DNA of 64,000 nucleotides. It comes from CALVGQ01 sp031551965. GTDB taxonomy: Bacteria > Bacillota_I > Bacilli_A > Erysipelotrichales > Erysipelotrichaceae. The notes under the pieces were generated by a model. It saw only the letters and a program-made list of their open reading frames with translations. It had not been told where the DNA came from and did no database searches. Within the stretch, counting starts at the first letter, position 1. Each line of letters starts with the position of its first letter. The position numbers and the translations under genes are program-made. Below are positions 49,722 to 58,868 of this stretch, piece after piece. The stretch spans positions 40,598-104,597 of the forward strand of contig JAVBMW010000016.1 of NCBI GenBank assembly GCA_031551965.1, given 5' to 3'.

Positions 49722-50588
49722 ATGAAAAAAATAATTACAGTTATAATTGCAATCTTTATATTGGCTAATCTTTCGGGATGTCAACTAGCAAATAAACAGG
49801 ACAATATCTATGTTGATCCGATTCAAATTGGCTATTACATTACAACTTACCATTTACCTGATGGAAAACTTGTAGGTGAAAAAGTTGGAGGTAAATTTGT
49901 ATTTGGAAATGAAACAGGATATTCGGCATTCGAATACTATGATCCAAACCCAATTAGTGTTGAACGAGTTATAAAACAGGTCGATCCAGCAATTTCAGAT
50001 TATTTTGTTTATTCAGGACTTGAAGCTAAAGCCCATGCTCGATTCACCAATGCTTCTAAAGATCAAAGTGAATTTTTTGAAACTGTACTATTTACAATTT
50101 ATTTTGATGCGCCTCAAGTAAATTACATTTATCATAATAAAGTTTATGAGGATTATGAAGGAAACATCTTTGTTGTACCAGAATCAGGAACAGGCTTTTC
50201 TTTGGAAGATAAAACTTATATTGGGTATAAGGGATCAATTTTTGAAACATCAAGTCATCCAACCGTTTTGACAGGCAACGAAGTGGTTCAAATGACAGTT
50301 TATACAGAAATTAAAGTTTCTACAAAAGCTCGGGTTGATTATTATCTGGTTCATCAAATCGATAAGAATCAACAGTTATTATCAACATTAAAATTTAGTC
50401 AAAAGGATATACCTGATAAAATAATCAAAGAAAGTGCAATGGAGTATATCATTTTAGAAGCATATACTACTATCTCAGAAAAAGTTAATATTGAAAGAAA
50501 ATTAATAGAAAGAAATACAGCGACTATTGAAGTCTACACAGTAAATGATGATGGTATTTTTGAAATGATAAAAGTACCATTGAGGTAG
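49722..50588 (+). CDS. Tandem lipoprotein 2 of 5, unknown function
   Basis: A 288-residue lipoprotein with lipobox NLSGCQLA (Cys21). It shows the family landmarks clearly: IGYYITTYHLPDGK, FVFGNETGYSAFEYYD, KVYEDYEGNIFVVPESG, DYYLVHQIDKNQQLLSTLKF, MEYIILEAYTT and a final IKVPLR. It begins ten bases after the previous stop. Of the five, it and gene 1 are the most alike over the last third. Confidence 0.75.
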   Translation: MKKIITVIIAIFILANLSGCQLANKQDNIYVDPIQIGYYITTYHLPDGKLVGEKVGGKFVFGNETGYSAFEYYDPNPISVERVIKQVDPAISDYFVYSGLEAKAHARFTNASKDQSEFFETVLFTIYFDAPQVNYIYHNKVYEDYEGNIFVVPESGTGFSLEDKTYIGYKGSIFETSSHPTVLTGNEVVQMTVYTEIKVSTKARVDYYLVHQIDKNQQLLSTLKFSQKDIPDKIIKESAMEYIILEAYTTISEKVNIERKLIERNTATIEVYTVNDDGIFEMIKVPLR

Positions 50589-50597
50589 GTGAAAATT

Positions 50598-51437
50598 ATG
50601 AAAAGAATATTGAAGTATTTAATAGTGATGTTCACTATGATATCTCTTAGCGGTTGTAGCTTAGCAACCAAAACAGACGAAAATTATCATGCACCTTGGG
50701 CAGTTGGTGTGTTTTTAACCATTGATAATCCTGTCAAAGAACGAGTAAATGGTGTTAAAGAAGGAGAAACATTTGTTTTTCCCGGTGTTGATGGGATATC
50801 AAAGTTTGACTATTATACAACCTTAGATGATAGTGATGGGATAATTTACGATATTATGGGATCTGAAATTTTTGACCAAAGAAGAATTTGTGAGTTAAAT
50901 GCAGACAATATAACATACAATCAATCCTTGGTTCTCTATTATGAGGTTACTAAGCAATCTAAGTATACTGTTTATTTAAATACTGTTTATGAAGATAATG
51001 ATGGAAATGTTTATGTTATGCCAGCCGATGAATATGCCTATTGTGAATTTTGGTTCAATAAAGATTTAACGACATTTGGTGCAAATGGATTTAGACATTA
51101 TGCTGAATCTAACAGACCTAGAAATGGTGAGCTAAGAAAAGAAATAGTATTAAATTTTATCGAGATCAGAGGTATACACAAAATCAATTACTATATGCTT
51201 TATCAAATGGATGTGAACAATCAAATTATTTCATCCATTAAAATAGATCCATATAGACCACAAAATGAAATTATTAAAGAAGAAAATATCGATTACTTTA
51301 TTCTTGAAAGTCACACAATCTTTGAAGGTGAAGAAACTTTAGCAAGAGAAATAATTAATAAAGAAGATTACTACATCGAGTGTATGATTGTAGGGGATTT
51401 AGAATTCTTCATACCTGTACGAATTAAAGTGAAATAG
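50598..51437 (+). CDS. Tandem lipoprotein 3 of 5, unknown function
   Basis: A 279-residue lipoprotein with lipobox SLSGCSLA. Landmarks are VGVFLTIDNPVKERVNGVK, FVFPGVDGISKFDYYT, TVYEDNDGNVYVMPADE, NYYMLYQMDVNNQIISSIKIDP and IDYFILESHTIF. ATG 50598 follows AGGTAGG; a GTG at 50589 touching the previous stop is less likely. The first 60 bases of coding sequence are almost identical to those of the next gene, indicating recent duplication or conversion of the signal-peptide region. Confidence 0.75.
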   Translation: MKRILKYLIVMFTMISLSGCSLATKTDENYHAPWAVGVFLTIDNPVKERVNGVKEGETFVFPGVDGISKFDYYTTLDDSDGIIYDIMGSEIFDQRRICELNADNITYNQSLVLYYEVTKQSKYTVYLNTVYEDNDGNVYVMPADEYAYCEFWFNKDLTTFGANGFRHYAESNRPRNGELRKEIVLNFIEIRGIHKINYYMLYQMDVNNQIISSIKIDPYRPQNEIIKEENIDYFILESHTIFEGEETLAREIINKEDYYIECMIVGDLEFFIPVRIKVK

Positions 51438-51447
51438 GAGGAACCCT

Positions 51448-52314
51448 ATGAAAAAAATATTGAAGTATTTAATAGTGATGTTTATTATGATATCTCTTAG
51501 CGGTTGTAAACTTGCGGATGAGCAGAATCAACAATATAGAGAACCACAAATAATTGGGTATTATTTTACTTATGAGCATGTTTCTACAACTGATCAATCG
51601 GAAAAAAGATTAGGGACTATAGTGGATGATAAGATTACCTTTGGATATGATGGAATATCAATGTTTACCTATATAAAGGTTTTACCTTGTGATGACGAGT
51701 TTTGTCCAACCTATTATGTAGATCAAATTGATAATGCAGTTTTTGACTATAATTCTAAAAAAGATTACATTAATGACAAAAATTATACTACCTTTATTGA
51801 GGGCACAGTGTATATTGGCAATAAAATACTTCATGATCGACTTTATGCAAACTGGGTATATGAAGATAGTGAAGGAAATGTATCGATTAGTCCTGTTACT
51901 TCTTCATCTATCCAAAATGGTAAAGAACTAAATAATATCATCATTGGTGCTAACAGACAAACATTTGATCCAATAATTCAAAAAATAAATATTTCGAAGA
52001 GCGAAATAGGTGAATCAAAAATATATTATGAGTTTTATGCATGTTATAGAATTCCACTTGAATATTATTTAGTTCATCAAGTTGACAACAATCAACAATT
52101 TTTAGCTACTACCAAATTAGTACCAAATCAATATCCAGACTCATTTGTTAAAGAAACAGATACAGAATACATTATCCTTGAAAGTTATAATATTACTGAA
52201 GATGGTGAAACGATTATCGAAAGAGAAATCATAGATAAAAATGCTAAAGAGATGAATTGTATTCAATTAAGAGATACTGGTGTTTATGAAGAAATAAAAA
52301 TAAAATTGAAGTGA
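51448..52314 (+). CDS. Tandem lipoprotein 4 of 5, unknown function
   Basis: A 288-residue lipoprotein with lipobox SLSGCKLA. Landmarks are IGYYFTYEHVSTTDQSEKRLG, ITFGYDGISMFTYIK, WVYEDSEGNVSISPVT, EYYLVHQVDNNQQFLATTKLVP and TEYIILESYNI. The mature part is clearly diverged from gene 3 although the signal-peptide DNA is nearly the same. It begins ten bases after gene 3 with an AGGAGG site. Confidence 0.75.
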   Translation: MKKILKYLIVMFIMISLSGCKLADEQNQQYREPQIIGYYFTYEHVSTTDQSEKRLGTIVDDKITFGYDGISMFTYIKVLPCDDEFCPTYYVDQIDNAVFDYNSKKDYINDKNYTTFIEGTVYIGNKILHDRLYANWVYEDSEGNVSISPVTSSSIQNGKELNNIIIGANRQTFDPIIQKINISKSEIGESKIYYEFYACYRIPLEYYLVHQVDNNQQFLATTKLVPNQYPDSFVKETDTEYIILESYNITEDGETIIEREIIDKNAKEMNCIQLRDTGVYEEIKIKLK

Positions 52315-52322
52315 GGAAAACC

Positions 52323-53144
52323 ATGAAAAAATTAATTTTCACATTACTTGTAATTGGAATGTTATGTACAATTACTGGATGTAAACTTGCCAGTAATGAA
52401 AAGTTAAGTTATCAAGAAGATCGGTTAATTGGTCTATTTATTTCGACGCAAACTTTACCTGAACGAGTTGATGGAGTTCGTGTAGATGATCATTTTGAAT
52501 TTAATACAATAGAAGGGGTATACATGTTCAATCATTTTTATCCCAATATGCAGGAAGCAGAATTGATCGATAATCAGAAATCATCACAAGTTGAAATGCA
52601 TCTCAACGCCTATTATGGTGTTGATAAAGAAGGATATTATCGAGAAGCAAAACTCTATTTTAATGTTTTGAATGAACATGTAGTATTTTTTGTAAATGAA
52701 GTTTTTGAAGATTGGCAAGGAAATGTTTACATCACTCAGGGTTCAGGTGTTGGCCACGACTTGGGATTGTATTTTGTAGACAAAGAGATCGCCGATATTT
52801 TTATACAAAATGATTTTGATCTTGTAAGAAATAATAAGTCAATTAAATTAGACAGTTCCTTCCACGTTGAAATATTTGGGAAAATTGAACCAAAATATTA
52901 TATTGTGAGTCAAATGGATAAAAATGATCAACCAATCACAACGGTTGAAATTGATCCATTAAATCCTATTGAACAAATTAAAAAAGAGACAGATATGGAA
53001 TGGATATTAGTTAAAAGTTATGCATATAATCAAAATGAAGTCATTGTTGGGTATGAGATTCTAAGTAAAGAAGATAAATTTATTACAATTTATCAAGTTG
53101 ACAGTTTAGGATTTTTTACTCCGGTTGATATTTTGCTGAATTAA
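52323..53144 (+). CDS. Tandem lipoprotein 5 of 5, unknown function
   Basis: A 273-residue lipoprotein with lipobox TITGCKLA. Landmarks are IGLFISTQTLPERVDGVRVDDHFEF, EVFEDWQGNVYITQGSG, KYYIVSQMDKNDQPITTVEIDP and MEWILVKSYAYN. ATG 52323 follows GAGG located on the previous stop. It ends the array; the next gene is on the opposite strand. The array resembles in layout, not in sequence, the tandem lipoproteins of staphylococci. Confidence 0.75.
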   Translation: MKKLIFTLLVIGMLCTITGCKLASNEKLSYQEDRLIGLFISTQTLPERVDGVRVDDHFEFNTIEGVYMFNHFYPNMQEAELIDNQKSSQVEMHLNAYYGVDKEGYYREAKLYFNVLNEHVVFFVNEVFEDWQGNVYITQGSGVGHDLGLYFVDKEIADIFIQNDFDLVRNNKSIKLDSSFHVEIFGKIEPKYYIVSQMDKNDQPITTVEIDPLNPIEQIKKETDMEWILVKSYAYNQNEVIVGYEILSKEDKFITIYQVDSLGFFTPVDILLN

Positions 53145-53179
53145 AAACTGTTGCTAAATGAAGAGCGGTTTAATTAAAA

Positions 53180-53202
53180 AGACTGTACTTTATGTACAAT
53201 CT
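53180..53202 (-). terminator. Terminator of the ABC exporter operon
   Basis: On the minus strand AGATTGTAC pairs with GTACAGTCT (one mismatch, loop ATAAA) and runs into TTTTAATT. Confidence 0.75.
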
Positions 53203-54980
53203 TAAATTTGATAATTTTCAGCCTGTGACTTAAATAATTTATAATACAAGCTATCACTTTTTTGCATTAGCTCAGTATGAGGGGCGTAATCAGAAATTTT
53301 ACCACCATCCAGAACTAAAATCTTATCGCAAAATACACTACTACTCATACGATGAGAAATATATACAGCTGTTTTATCACCGACGAGTTGATTGAAGTTG
53401 TTATAAATTTCAGCTTCAGCGAGTGGGTCTAGAGCACTTGTAGGTTCATCAAGAATAATGAGCGATGCCTTTTTATGCAAGGCTCTTGCAATTGCGATCT
53501 TTTGGCTTTGACCACCAGACATTTGGATTCCTTCTTCATCATAGGCTTTGCCAAATAAAGAGGCGATACCATTGGGGAGTGTTTGAATCTTATCCCATAG
53601 ATCAACTTCTTTGGCAAGTTGTATTGCTTCATCAGTTTTATTACCAAGTGGATCACAGGTGATATTTTCTTCAATACTGAAAGCGAATAATTTATAATCT
53701 TGGAAAACTGCAGCAACTTCTTTCATATAACTGGTATAGTCATATTCATAGATGTTACGATTGTTAATAAAGATAGTACCACTCTCTGGTTTGTAAAGAC
53801 GACAAAGTAGTTTTATAAGTGTAGTTTTACCTGCTCCATTAAGCCCAACTATTGATATTTTTTCACCTTTTTTGATTTCAAAATTGATATCATTAAGTAC
53901 CATTGCAGAGCCTTTAGTATATCTAAAAGTAATGTGGTCAAATTTGATACTTTCAATAGGTCCAACGAAGGGTATTCCTTTTTGTTCTGCTTCATTGGGA
54001 AGTGACATTAATTCCATAAAAGGATCAAGATAGCCAAGCATTTGAATGACATTAAGTACTGATGTTCCAAGTTCCATTACATTAGTAGAAAAATTTATGG
54101 TTGAACTTACATACATTGAAAACGAACCAAGACTAATTTTAGGGCCAAACCAATCAGTAATTACTCTTAGCCCTACAAACCCATATGCGAGTGCGGATTG
54201 TAAGTCATTGAATATACCGTATAAACCCATATTTAAACCTCGCTTTTCATAATAGCGAGTAAACCAATTCGCAATTTCTGTATTCATCCAAATTGTTTTA
54301 TCTGACAACATTTCACTCATTTGATATAAGCGTATATCTTTTGCGATTTCATCGCTAAAACCAAGTCCAACATAATAACCATATTTGCGGTTGATGGGAA
54401 TGATTTCATTAAAGAATTCTTTTTGATAAGTCATGAAGTTTTTTTGAATAAGTAGCATAATTCCAATAATTGTGATTAGTACAAGCACAAATAATGGACT
54501 TAGTGTAAGTAAAATCAAAACTATTCCAAAAAGAGTTACCCCATTTTTTAATAGTGTTGTTATGCCAAGAATAAGATGATACATTGAACTTTGATTTGAT
54601 GCAGCAAATACGGCGCGTTCTTTCAAATCTAAATAATAAGGGTCTTCTAGATTTGAGTATTCTAGGTTCATAATTTTTTCGCCTAGAAGTTCTTCCATTT
54701 TTTGATTCATGTATTTATTACGGACATTCATAATTTGTTTCATTAACTGATTGAACCAAGCGAAGAATAAGTTGGAGCCAATAATTAATAAAGCATAGAT
54801 TAGAAGACGTTTTGCATCTTTGGTTGTAACTATTTCATCGATTAGAAATTTTGGAAGGATGATATTGGCAAATATTTGACCACTACTTGCAAAAGAATTG
54901 AAGGCAAGCAAGAATAGATAAGAAGGAGAAATTTTCCAGGACATTTTGAAAAACAGCTTAAATTTTTTCCAGTTATTCAT
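53202..54980 (-). CDS. ABC exporter subunit (TMD-NBD), second of a pair
   Basis: A 592-residue half-transporter with six membrane segments and a C-terminal ATPase. Walker A is VGLNGAGKTTLIKLL, signature MSGGQSQKIAIARAL, Walker B SLIILDEPTSALDPL and the switch ISHR. The type-I exporter fold fits export of lipids, peptides or drugs. ATG 54980 fits the GAAGGAAGTG site; the frame start at 55073 lies inside the upstream gene. It overlaps the first subunit by eight bases, so a heterodimer is likely. Confidence 0.88.
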   Translation of the reverse strand: MNNWKKFKLFFKMSWKISPSYLFLLAFNSFASSGQIFANIILPKFLIDEIVTTKDAKRLLIYALLIIGSNLFFAWFNQLMKQIMNVRNKYMNQKMEELLGEKIMNLEYSNLEDPYYLDLKERAVFAASNQSSMYHLILGITTLLKNGVTLFGIVLILLTLSPLFVLVLITIIGIMLLIQKNFMTYQKEFFNEIIPINRKYGYYVGLGFSDEIAKDIRLYQMSEMLSDKTIWMNTEIANWFTRYYEKRGLNMGLYGIFNDLQSALAYGFVGLRVITDWFGPKISLGSFSMYVSSTINFSTNVMELGTSVLNVIQMLGYLDPFMELMSLPNEAEQKGIPFVGPIESIKFDHITFRYTKGSAMVLNDINFEIKKGEKISIVGLNGAGKTTLIKLLCRLYKPESGTIFINNRNIYEYDYTSYMKEVAAVFQDYKLFAFSIEENITCDPLGNKTDEAIQLAKEVDLWDKIQTLPNGIASLFGKAYDEEGIQMSGGQSQKIAIARALHKKASLIILDEPTSALDPLAEAEIYNNFNQLVGDKTAVYISHRMSSSVFCDKILVLDGGKISDYAPHTELMQKSDSLYYKLFKSQAENYQI

Positions 54981-56790
54981 TATTAGCACTTCCTTCCTTA
55001 TAATATTTACCTTGAACACTAAACATATGGAAATATTCGCCTTTAAGTGCCATGAGTTCATCATGATTTCCATATTCTTTTAAACCGTCATTATCAAACA
55101 ATGCTATTTTGTCACAGAATTTAGTGCTCGTAAGACGATGAGAAATATAAACTGCAGTTTTCCCTTGCACAAGTTCGCTGAAGTTTTCATAGATTTCTGC
55201 TTCTGCTAAAGCATCTAATGCGGCAGTAGGCTCATCCATAATAATCATATTCGCATCCTTATACAAAGCTCGCGCAATAGATAATTTTTGACTTTCGCCA
55301 CCAGACATAAGAACCCCATCTTCTTCAATGACTTTAAGCATGAGCTGATCTTTTTGTTTAGGGTAAGCCATAACTTTATTATAGAGTCCAACTTGCTCAA
55401 GTACAGAGTCAAGTCGACTTTCATCAACCCCTTCACTTTGACACGCAATGTTTTCACGAATCGTATAGGCAAGGACATTTACTTCTTGAAAGACTACTGA
55501 AAACATTTTATATAATTCTTGACGATTGAAATTTACTAAAGGAATATTGTTGATTAAGATTTCACCATCCGTGACATCAAATAAACCAGTCATCAACTTT
55601 ACAAGCGTACTTTTTCCTGCTCCATTGATTCCAACAATTGCTAAACGTTCGCCTTTGTGAATAGTAAAGTTTAAATTGCGGAAAATGTAATTATCTGTTC
55701 CAGGATATTTAAAACTAACATCTTTAAATTCGATTTCTAAAGTTTCGTTAGTGATTGCAGGAAGTGTGCCTCCTTTTTCTCCAATATCGGCATCCATTAA
55801 TTGAAAGAACTCATAAACATATTCCGTTTCATTTAAGATGAAACCAAAATTTTCTGCAACTGTTTTAAGCAACAAGGAGAGCGTTGCAATAGCACCTAGG
55901 TACATCGAGAAATCAGCAATACTCAACCCGTTCATAGCTTTATTGACTAAAATATAGTACGTTGTAATATCACTTATAAATAGTGCTGCCAGTCCTACAA
56001 AACCTAGTAAATATTCTTTTTTCTCTATTAATTTTTGTACATTAGTATAACCTTCAATTTCTTTGGTATAGTTATCTAAAATTCGATCTTTTAAGCCATA
56101 TATTCTAATATCTTTCCCATATCCAAAATCATGGGTGACATCACTATAGTATTTTACTTTTCTAAGCCATTTAGCACTTTCTTCTTTTCTGCTAAATTGA
56201 TATTGGTGAACTTGCCTTCTGATCCATAATATTGCAAGCATATTTACAACCAACATAATCAGAACCAATGGATTAAGTAATCCAATCATAATTGCTAAAA
56301 CACTAACTGTTAATAGAATCGCAGGTGTTTCAAATAGTTTATGATAAACACCTTCTAAACCTTCATCATTATTTGAAGTTGCCTTAAAGGCTTTATCCCA
56401 TTTTTGAAGAAATGTTGCATCTTCCATGTGACAATAGGCCATCTGCATCAACTTTTTGGAAGTATCACCAACATAGCCGATACGTAAATAGCTAAGGCGA
56501 GGGTAAGAATAGTCCTTTAAGAAAGTTTTAACGAATCCAAAGAGGGATACCACTACAAAATAGGTAATAGTAATCATCAGGATTGTTTCAATATTAGCTA
56601 GATTATCTTTTGACAATTCCTGTAATACAAATTTAGGTAAAAGTACCGAAAAGAAAGGATAAATCCCTGCAGCAAAAGTGTAAACTACAAAAATCAAATA
56701 TAATTTTGGGTTTTTAGTCGTAACGTTATCAATTAATTTTTTTAAAGTCTTTATGACGGGATAACTTTTTCTTTTTTCACTTGTTTTCAT
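54973..56790 (-). CDS. ABC exporter subunit (TMD-NBD), first of a pair
   Basis: A 605-residue half-transporter with six membrane segments. Walker A is VGINGAGKSTLVKLM, signature MSGGESQKLSIARAL, Walker B MIIMDEPTAALDAL and switch ISHRLTS. It is about as similar in outline to the second subunit as expected of heterodimeric exporter halves. ATG 56790 follows GAGGTG. The promoter contains a sequence shared with the MarR operon at 6 kb and an upstream palindrome. Confidence 0.88.
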   Translation of the reverse strand: MKTSEKRKSYPVIKTLKKLIDNVTTKNPKLYLIFVVYTFAAGIYPFFSVLLPKFVLQELSKDNLANIETILMITITYFVVVSLFGFVKTFLKDYSYPRLSYLRIGYVGDTSKKLMQMAYCHMEDATFLQKWDKAFKATSNNDEGLEGVYHKLFETPAILLTVSVLAIMIGLLNPLVLIMLVVNMLAILWIRRQVHQYQFSRKEESAKWLRKVKYYSDVTHDFGYGKDIRIYGLKDRILDNYTKEIEGYTNVQKLIEKKEYLLGFVGLAALFISDITTYYILVNKAMNGLSIADFSMYLGAIATLSLLLKTVAENFGFILNETEYVYEFFQLMDADIGEKGGTLPAITNETLEIEFKDVSFKYPGTDNYIFRNLNFTIHKGERLAIVGINGAGKSTLVKLMTGLFDVTDGEILINNIPLVNFNRQELYKMFSVVFQEVNVLAYTIRENIACQSEGVDESRLDSVLEQVGLYNKVMAYPKQKDQLMLKVIEEDGVLMSGGESQKLSIARALYKDANMIIMDEPTAALDALAEAEIYENFSELVQGKTAVYISHRLTSTKFCDKIALFDNDGLKEYGNHDELMALKGEYFHMFSVQGKYYKEGSANNE

Positions 56791-56838
56791 AACACACCTC
56801 AGTTCCATAAATGTATTTTATATTTATGCTTATAAAGA

Positions 56839-56894
56839 AGTATAAAATACAATTAGATGATTGTCAATATTATCAATTAGATATTCATCTAATT
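56839..56894 (-). promoter_or_regulatory. Promoter of the ABC exporter with nearby palindrome
   Basis: On the minus strand TTGACA (56867-56862) and TATACT (56844-56839) are 17 bases apart. AATTAGAT (56875-56882), four bases, ATCTAATT (56887-56894) is a perfect palindrome upstream, and AATTAGAT recurs at 56851-56858 inside the spacer. These are candidate repressor half-sites. Confidence 0.65.
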
Positions 56895-56900
56895 ATATTT

Positions 56901-56928
56901 AAAAAAGATAACCATCCTTGATGGTCAT
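56901..56928 (-). terminator. Terminator of the aldo/keto reductase gene
   Basis: On the minus strand ATGACCATC pairs with GATGGTTAT (one mismatch, three-base loop) and is followed by TTTTTT. Confidence 0.75.
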
Positions 56929-56935
56929 CAGTTTG

Positions 56936-58087
56936 TTACTTTATGATTTTTCTTAATATAAAGCTTGCAGGTTTATATAGTCCACCTTCAAACTCTTTTT
57001 TTACTTTTTTTAATTCATTTCGAATTTGTATTTTTTGTGGACAATGTGTTTCGCATTTGCCGCATTCTATACATTTGGAAGCATTCTTTTTGTGAGTACG
57101 CATTAGATAGTCAAATTGAACAATTGGTTTTGCATGCATATCTAACTCATTGTATTGGGCAAAACAAAGGGGAATATCAACACCTGCAGGACAAGGCATA
57201 CAGTAATTGCAACCTGTACAATAAACGCGTGTTGCCTTTAGCAGTCCATCTTTTGCAGCTTGGACGATATCTAATTCTTCTTGGCTCATGGTGTTTGCAT
57301 TCATTAAGTTTGCCACTCTGATGTTTTCTTGTACCATTTCAAGAGAATTCATTCCCGATAAAACCGTCGTGATTTCGGGATGATTCCAAAGCCATCTGAA
57401 AGACCACTCTGCAGGGCTTCTTTTTTCATTATAGCTATTGAAGGCATTGATGGATTCAACAGGTAAATTTCTTACTAGTCTTCCTCCTCTTAATGGTTCC
57501 ATGATTATGACTGGGATTCCCATTGAATGGGCTTTCTTCAACCCTTTGACACTAGCTTGATTGAATTCATCCAAATAATTGTATTGGATCATACAGAAAT
57601 CCCAATCATAACTATCCAAAATATTAGAGAATTGAGTATGATCTCCATGATAGGAGAAACCGATATTGATGATTTTTCCTTCTTGTTTTTTCTGATATAC
57701 CCAATCCTTGAAACCTAAATCAAATATTTTATTTAAAGTTGTGACATCGGTTAAAAAATGAATTAAATAGTAATCAATATAATCTGTCTTTAAACGTTCC
57801 AATTGAACATCAAAGTACTTGTCAAAGTCTGTACTTTTACGAATTAAGTAAGGAGGTACTTTTGTAGCGAGCTTGATCTTTTCTCTCAGGTTGTGTTTCG
57901 CTAATATTCTTCCAAGAGTAGCCTCGCTATTTGGATAAATATAAGCAGTATCAAAATAATTGACTCCATGCTCAACTGCATATAGGATTTGTTGCTCAGT
58001 CTTTGTTTCATCTCTATCAAACCTCATACAACCAAAAGCGAGTTGTGAAAGTTGATCATTATTTTTAGGGTTTGTGCGTGTGATCAT
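56936..58087 (-). CDS. Aldo/keto reductase with C-terminal 4Fe-4S domain
   Basis: A 383-residue oxidoreductase: an aldo/keto reductase barrel with YFDTAYIYPNSEATLG (catalytic Asp and Tyr), KLATKVPP (Lys) and DYYLIHFL (His), then a ferredoxin-like tail with CTGCNYCMPCPAGVDIP and CIECGKCETHCPQKI, two cysteine clusters. This fusion family is widespread in anaerobes. Electron donor or acceptor is likely ferredoxin or NAD(P)H; the substrate is not known. A palindromic CRE-like element lies 35 bases upstream. Confidence 0.88.
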   Translation of the reverse strand: MITRTNPKNNDQLSQLAFGCMRFDRDETKTEQQILYAVEHGVNYFDTAYIYPNSEATLGRILAKHNLREKIKLATKVPPYLIRKSTDFDKYFDVQLERLKTDYIDYYLIHFLTDVTTLNKIFDLGFKDWVYQKKQEGKIINIGFSYHGDHTQFSNILDSYDWDFCMIQYNYLDEFNQASVKGLKKAHSMGIPVIIMEPLRGGRLVRNLPVESINAFNSYNEKRSPAEWSFRWLWNHPEITTVLSGMNSLEMVQENIRVANLMNANTMSQEELDIVQAAKDGLLKATRVYCTGCNYCMPCPAGVDIPLCFAQYNELDMHAKPIVQFDYLMRTHKKNASKCIECGKCETHCPQKIQIRNELKKVKKEFEGGLYKPASFILRKIIK

Positions 58088-58121
58088 AAGTTTCCTCCAT
58101 CTGGATTAAGTGTATCGCTAC

Positions 58122-58136
58122 TGAAAACGTTTTTCA
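58122..58136. promoter_or_regulatory. CRE-like palindrome upstream of the aldo/keto reductase
   Basis: TGAAAACGTTTTTCA is close to the CcpA CRE pattern but one base longer. It lies between the divergent reductase and response regulator genes. Confidence 0.35.
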
Positions 58137-58205
58137 ACTTCAAAAAAAATTAAGATTTATAATGAACTAATTCTTGTATAATAATTAATGAAATGAGGTG
58201 TTTTG

Positions 58206-58868
58206 ATGAAGAAAATATTGATTATCGAAGACGATATGAGTATTTGTGATGAATTAGAAGAATTGTTGAATCATTCTGGTTACAAAGCAATCATTTTAGA
58301 TGATTTTAAAGATCCAATACCAAAAATCATTAAAATTGGTGCTGATTTATTACTATTGGATATCAATATACCTTATACCAATGGGCAGATATTACTTCGT
58401 GATCTGCGCAGACTTAGTGATGTTCCCGTAATCATGGTGACCAGTAAGAATACTGAAATTGATGAAGTTTTATCAATGAGTTATGGTGCTGATGATTATG
58501 TGACAAAACCTTATAATCCAACAATTCTTCTTTTAAGGATTCAAGCGATCTTTAAACGATTAGATAAAAATTTAGAACATTTGATTTATCGTGATTGCAT
58601 CATTAAACCCCAAAAGGGAATCATAGAAAAACAGGGAAGTGAGATTTTATTGACTAAAAATGAAATGCTTATTTTTATGCTTTTATTAAACAATCAAGAC
58701 CGAATCGTAACTCGAGATCAAATCATGACTGATCTTTGGAATAATAGCGAATATATCAATGATAATGCCTTGACTGTTAATATTTCTCGTTTAAGAAGCA
58801 AGCTAAAAGAGATTGGATATGAAGATGCTATTGATACTCGTAAGGGACAAGGATATATTTTACTATGA
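58206..58868 (+). CDS. Bce-type response regulator (OmpR family)
   Basis: A 220-residue response regulator. The receiver domain has the acidic pocket IIEDD, phosphorylated Asp52 in LLLLDINIP and the lysine in YVTKPY; the C-terminal winged helix ends in DTRKGQGYILL. ATG 58206 follows GAGGTG. It overlaps the kinase gene (ATGA). With the kinase and the ABC genes it forms a BceRS-BceAB-like peptide-resistance module. Confidence 0.9.
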   Translation: MKKILIIEDDMSICDELEELLNHSGYKAIILDDFKDPIPKIIKIGADLLLLDINIPYTNGQILLRDLRRLSDVPVIMVTSKNTEIDEVLSMSYGADDYVTKPYNPTILLLRIQAIFKRLDKNLEHLIYRDCIIKPQKGIIEKQGSEILLTKNEMLIFMLLLNNQDRIVTRDQIMTDLWNNSEYINDNALTVNISRLRSKLKEIGYEDAIDTRKGQGYILL

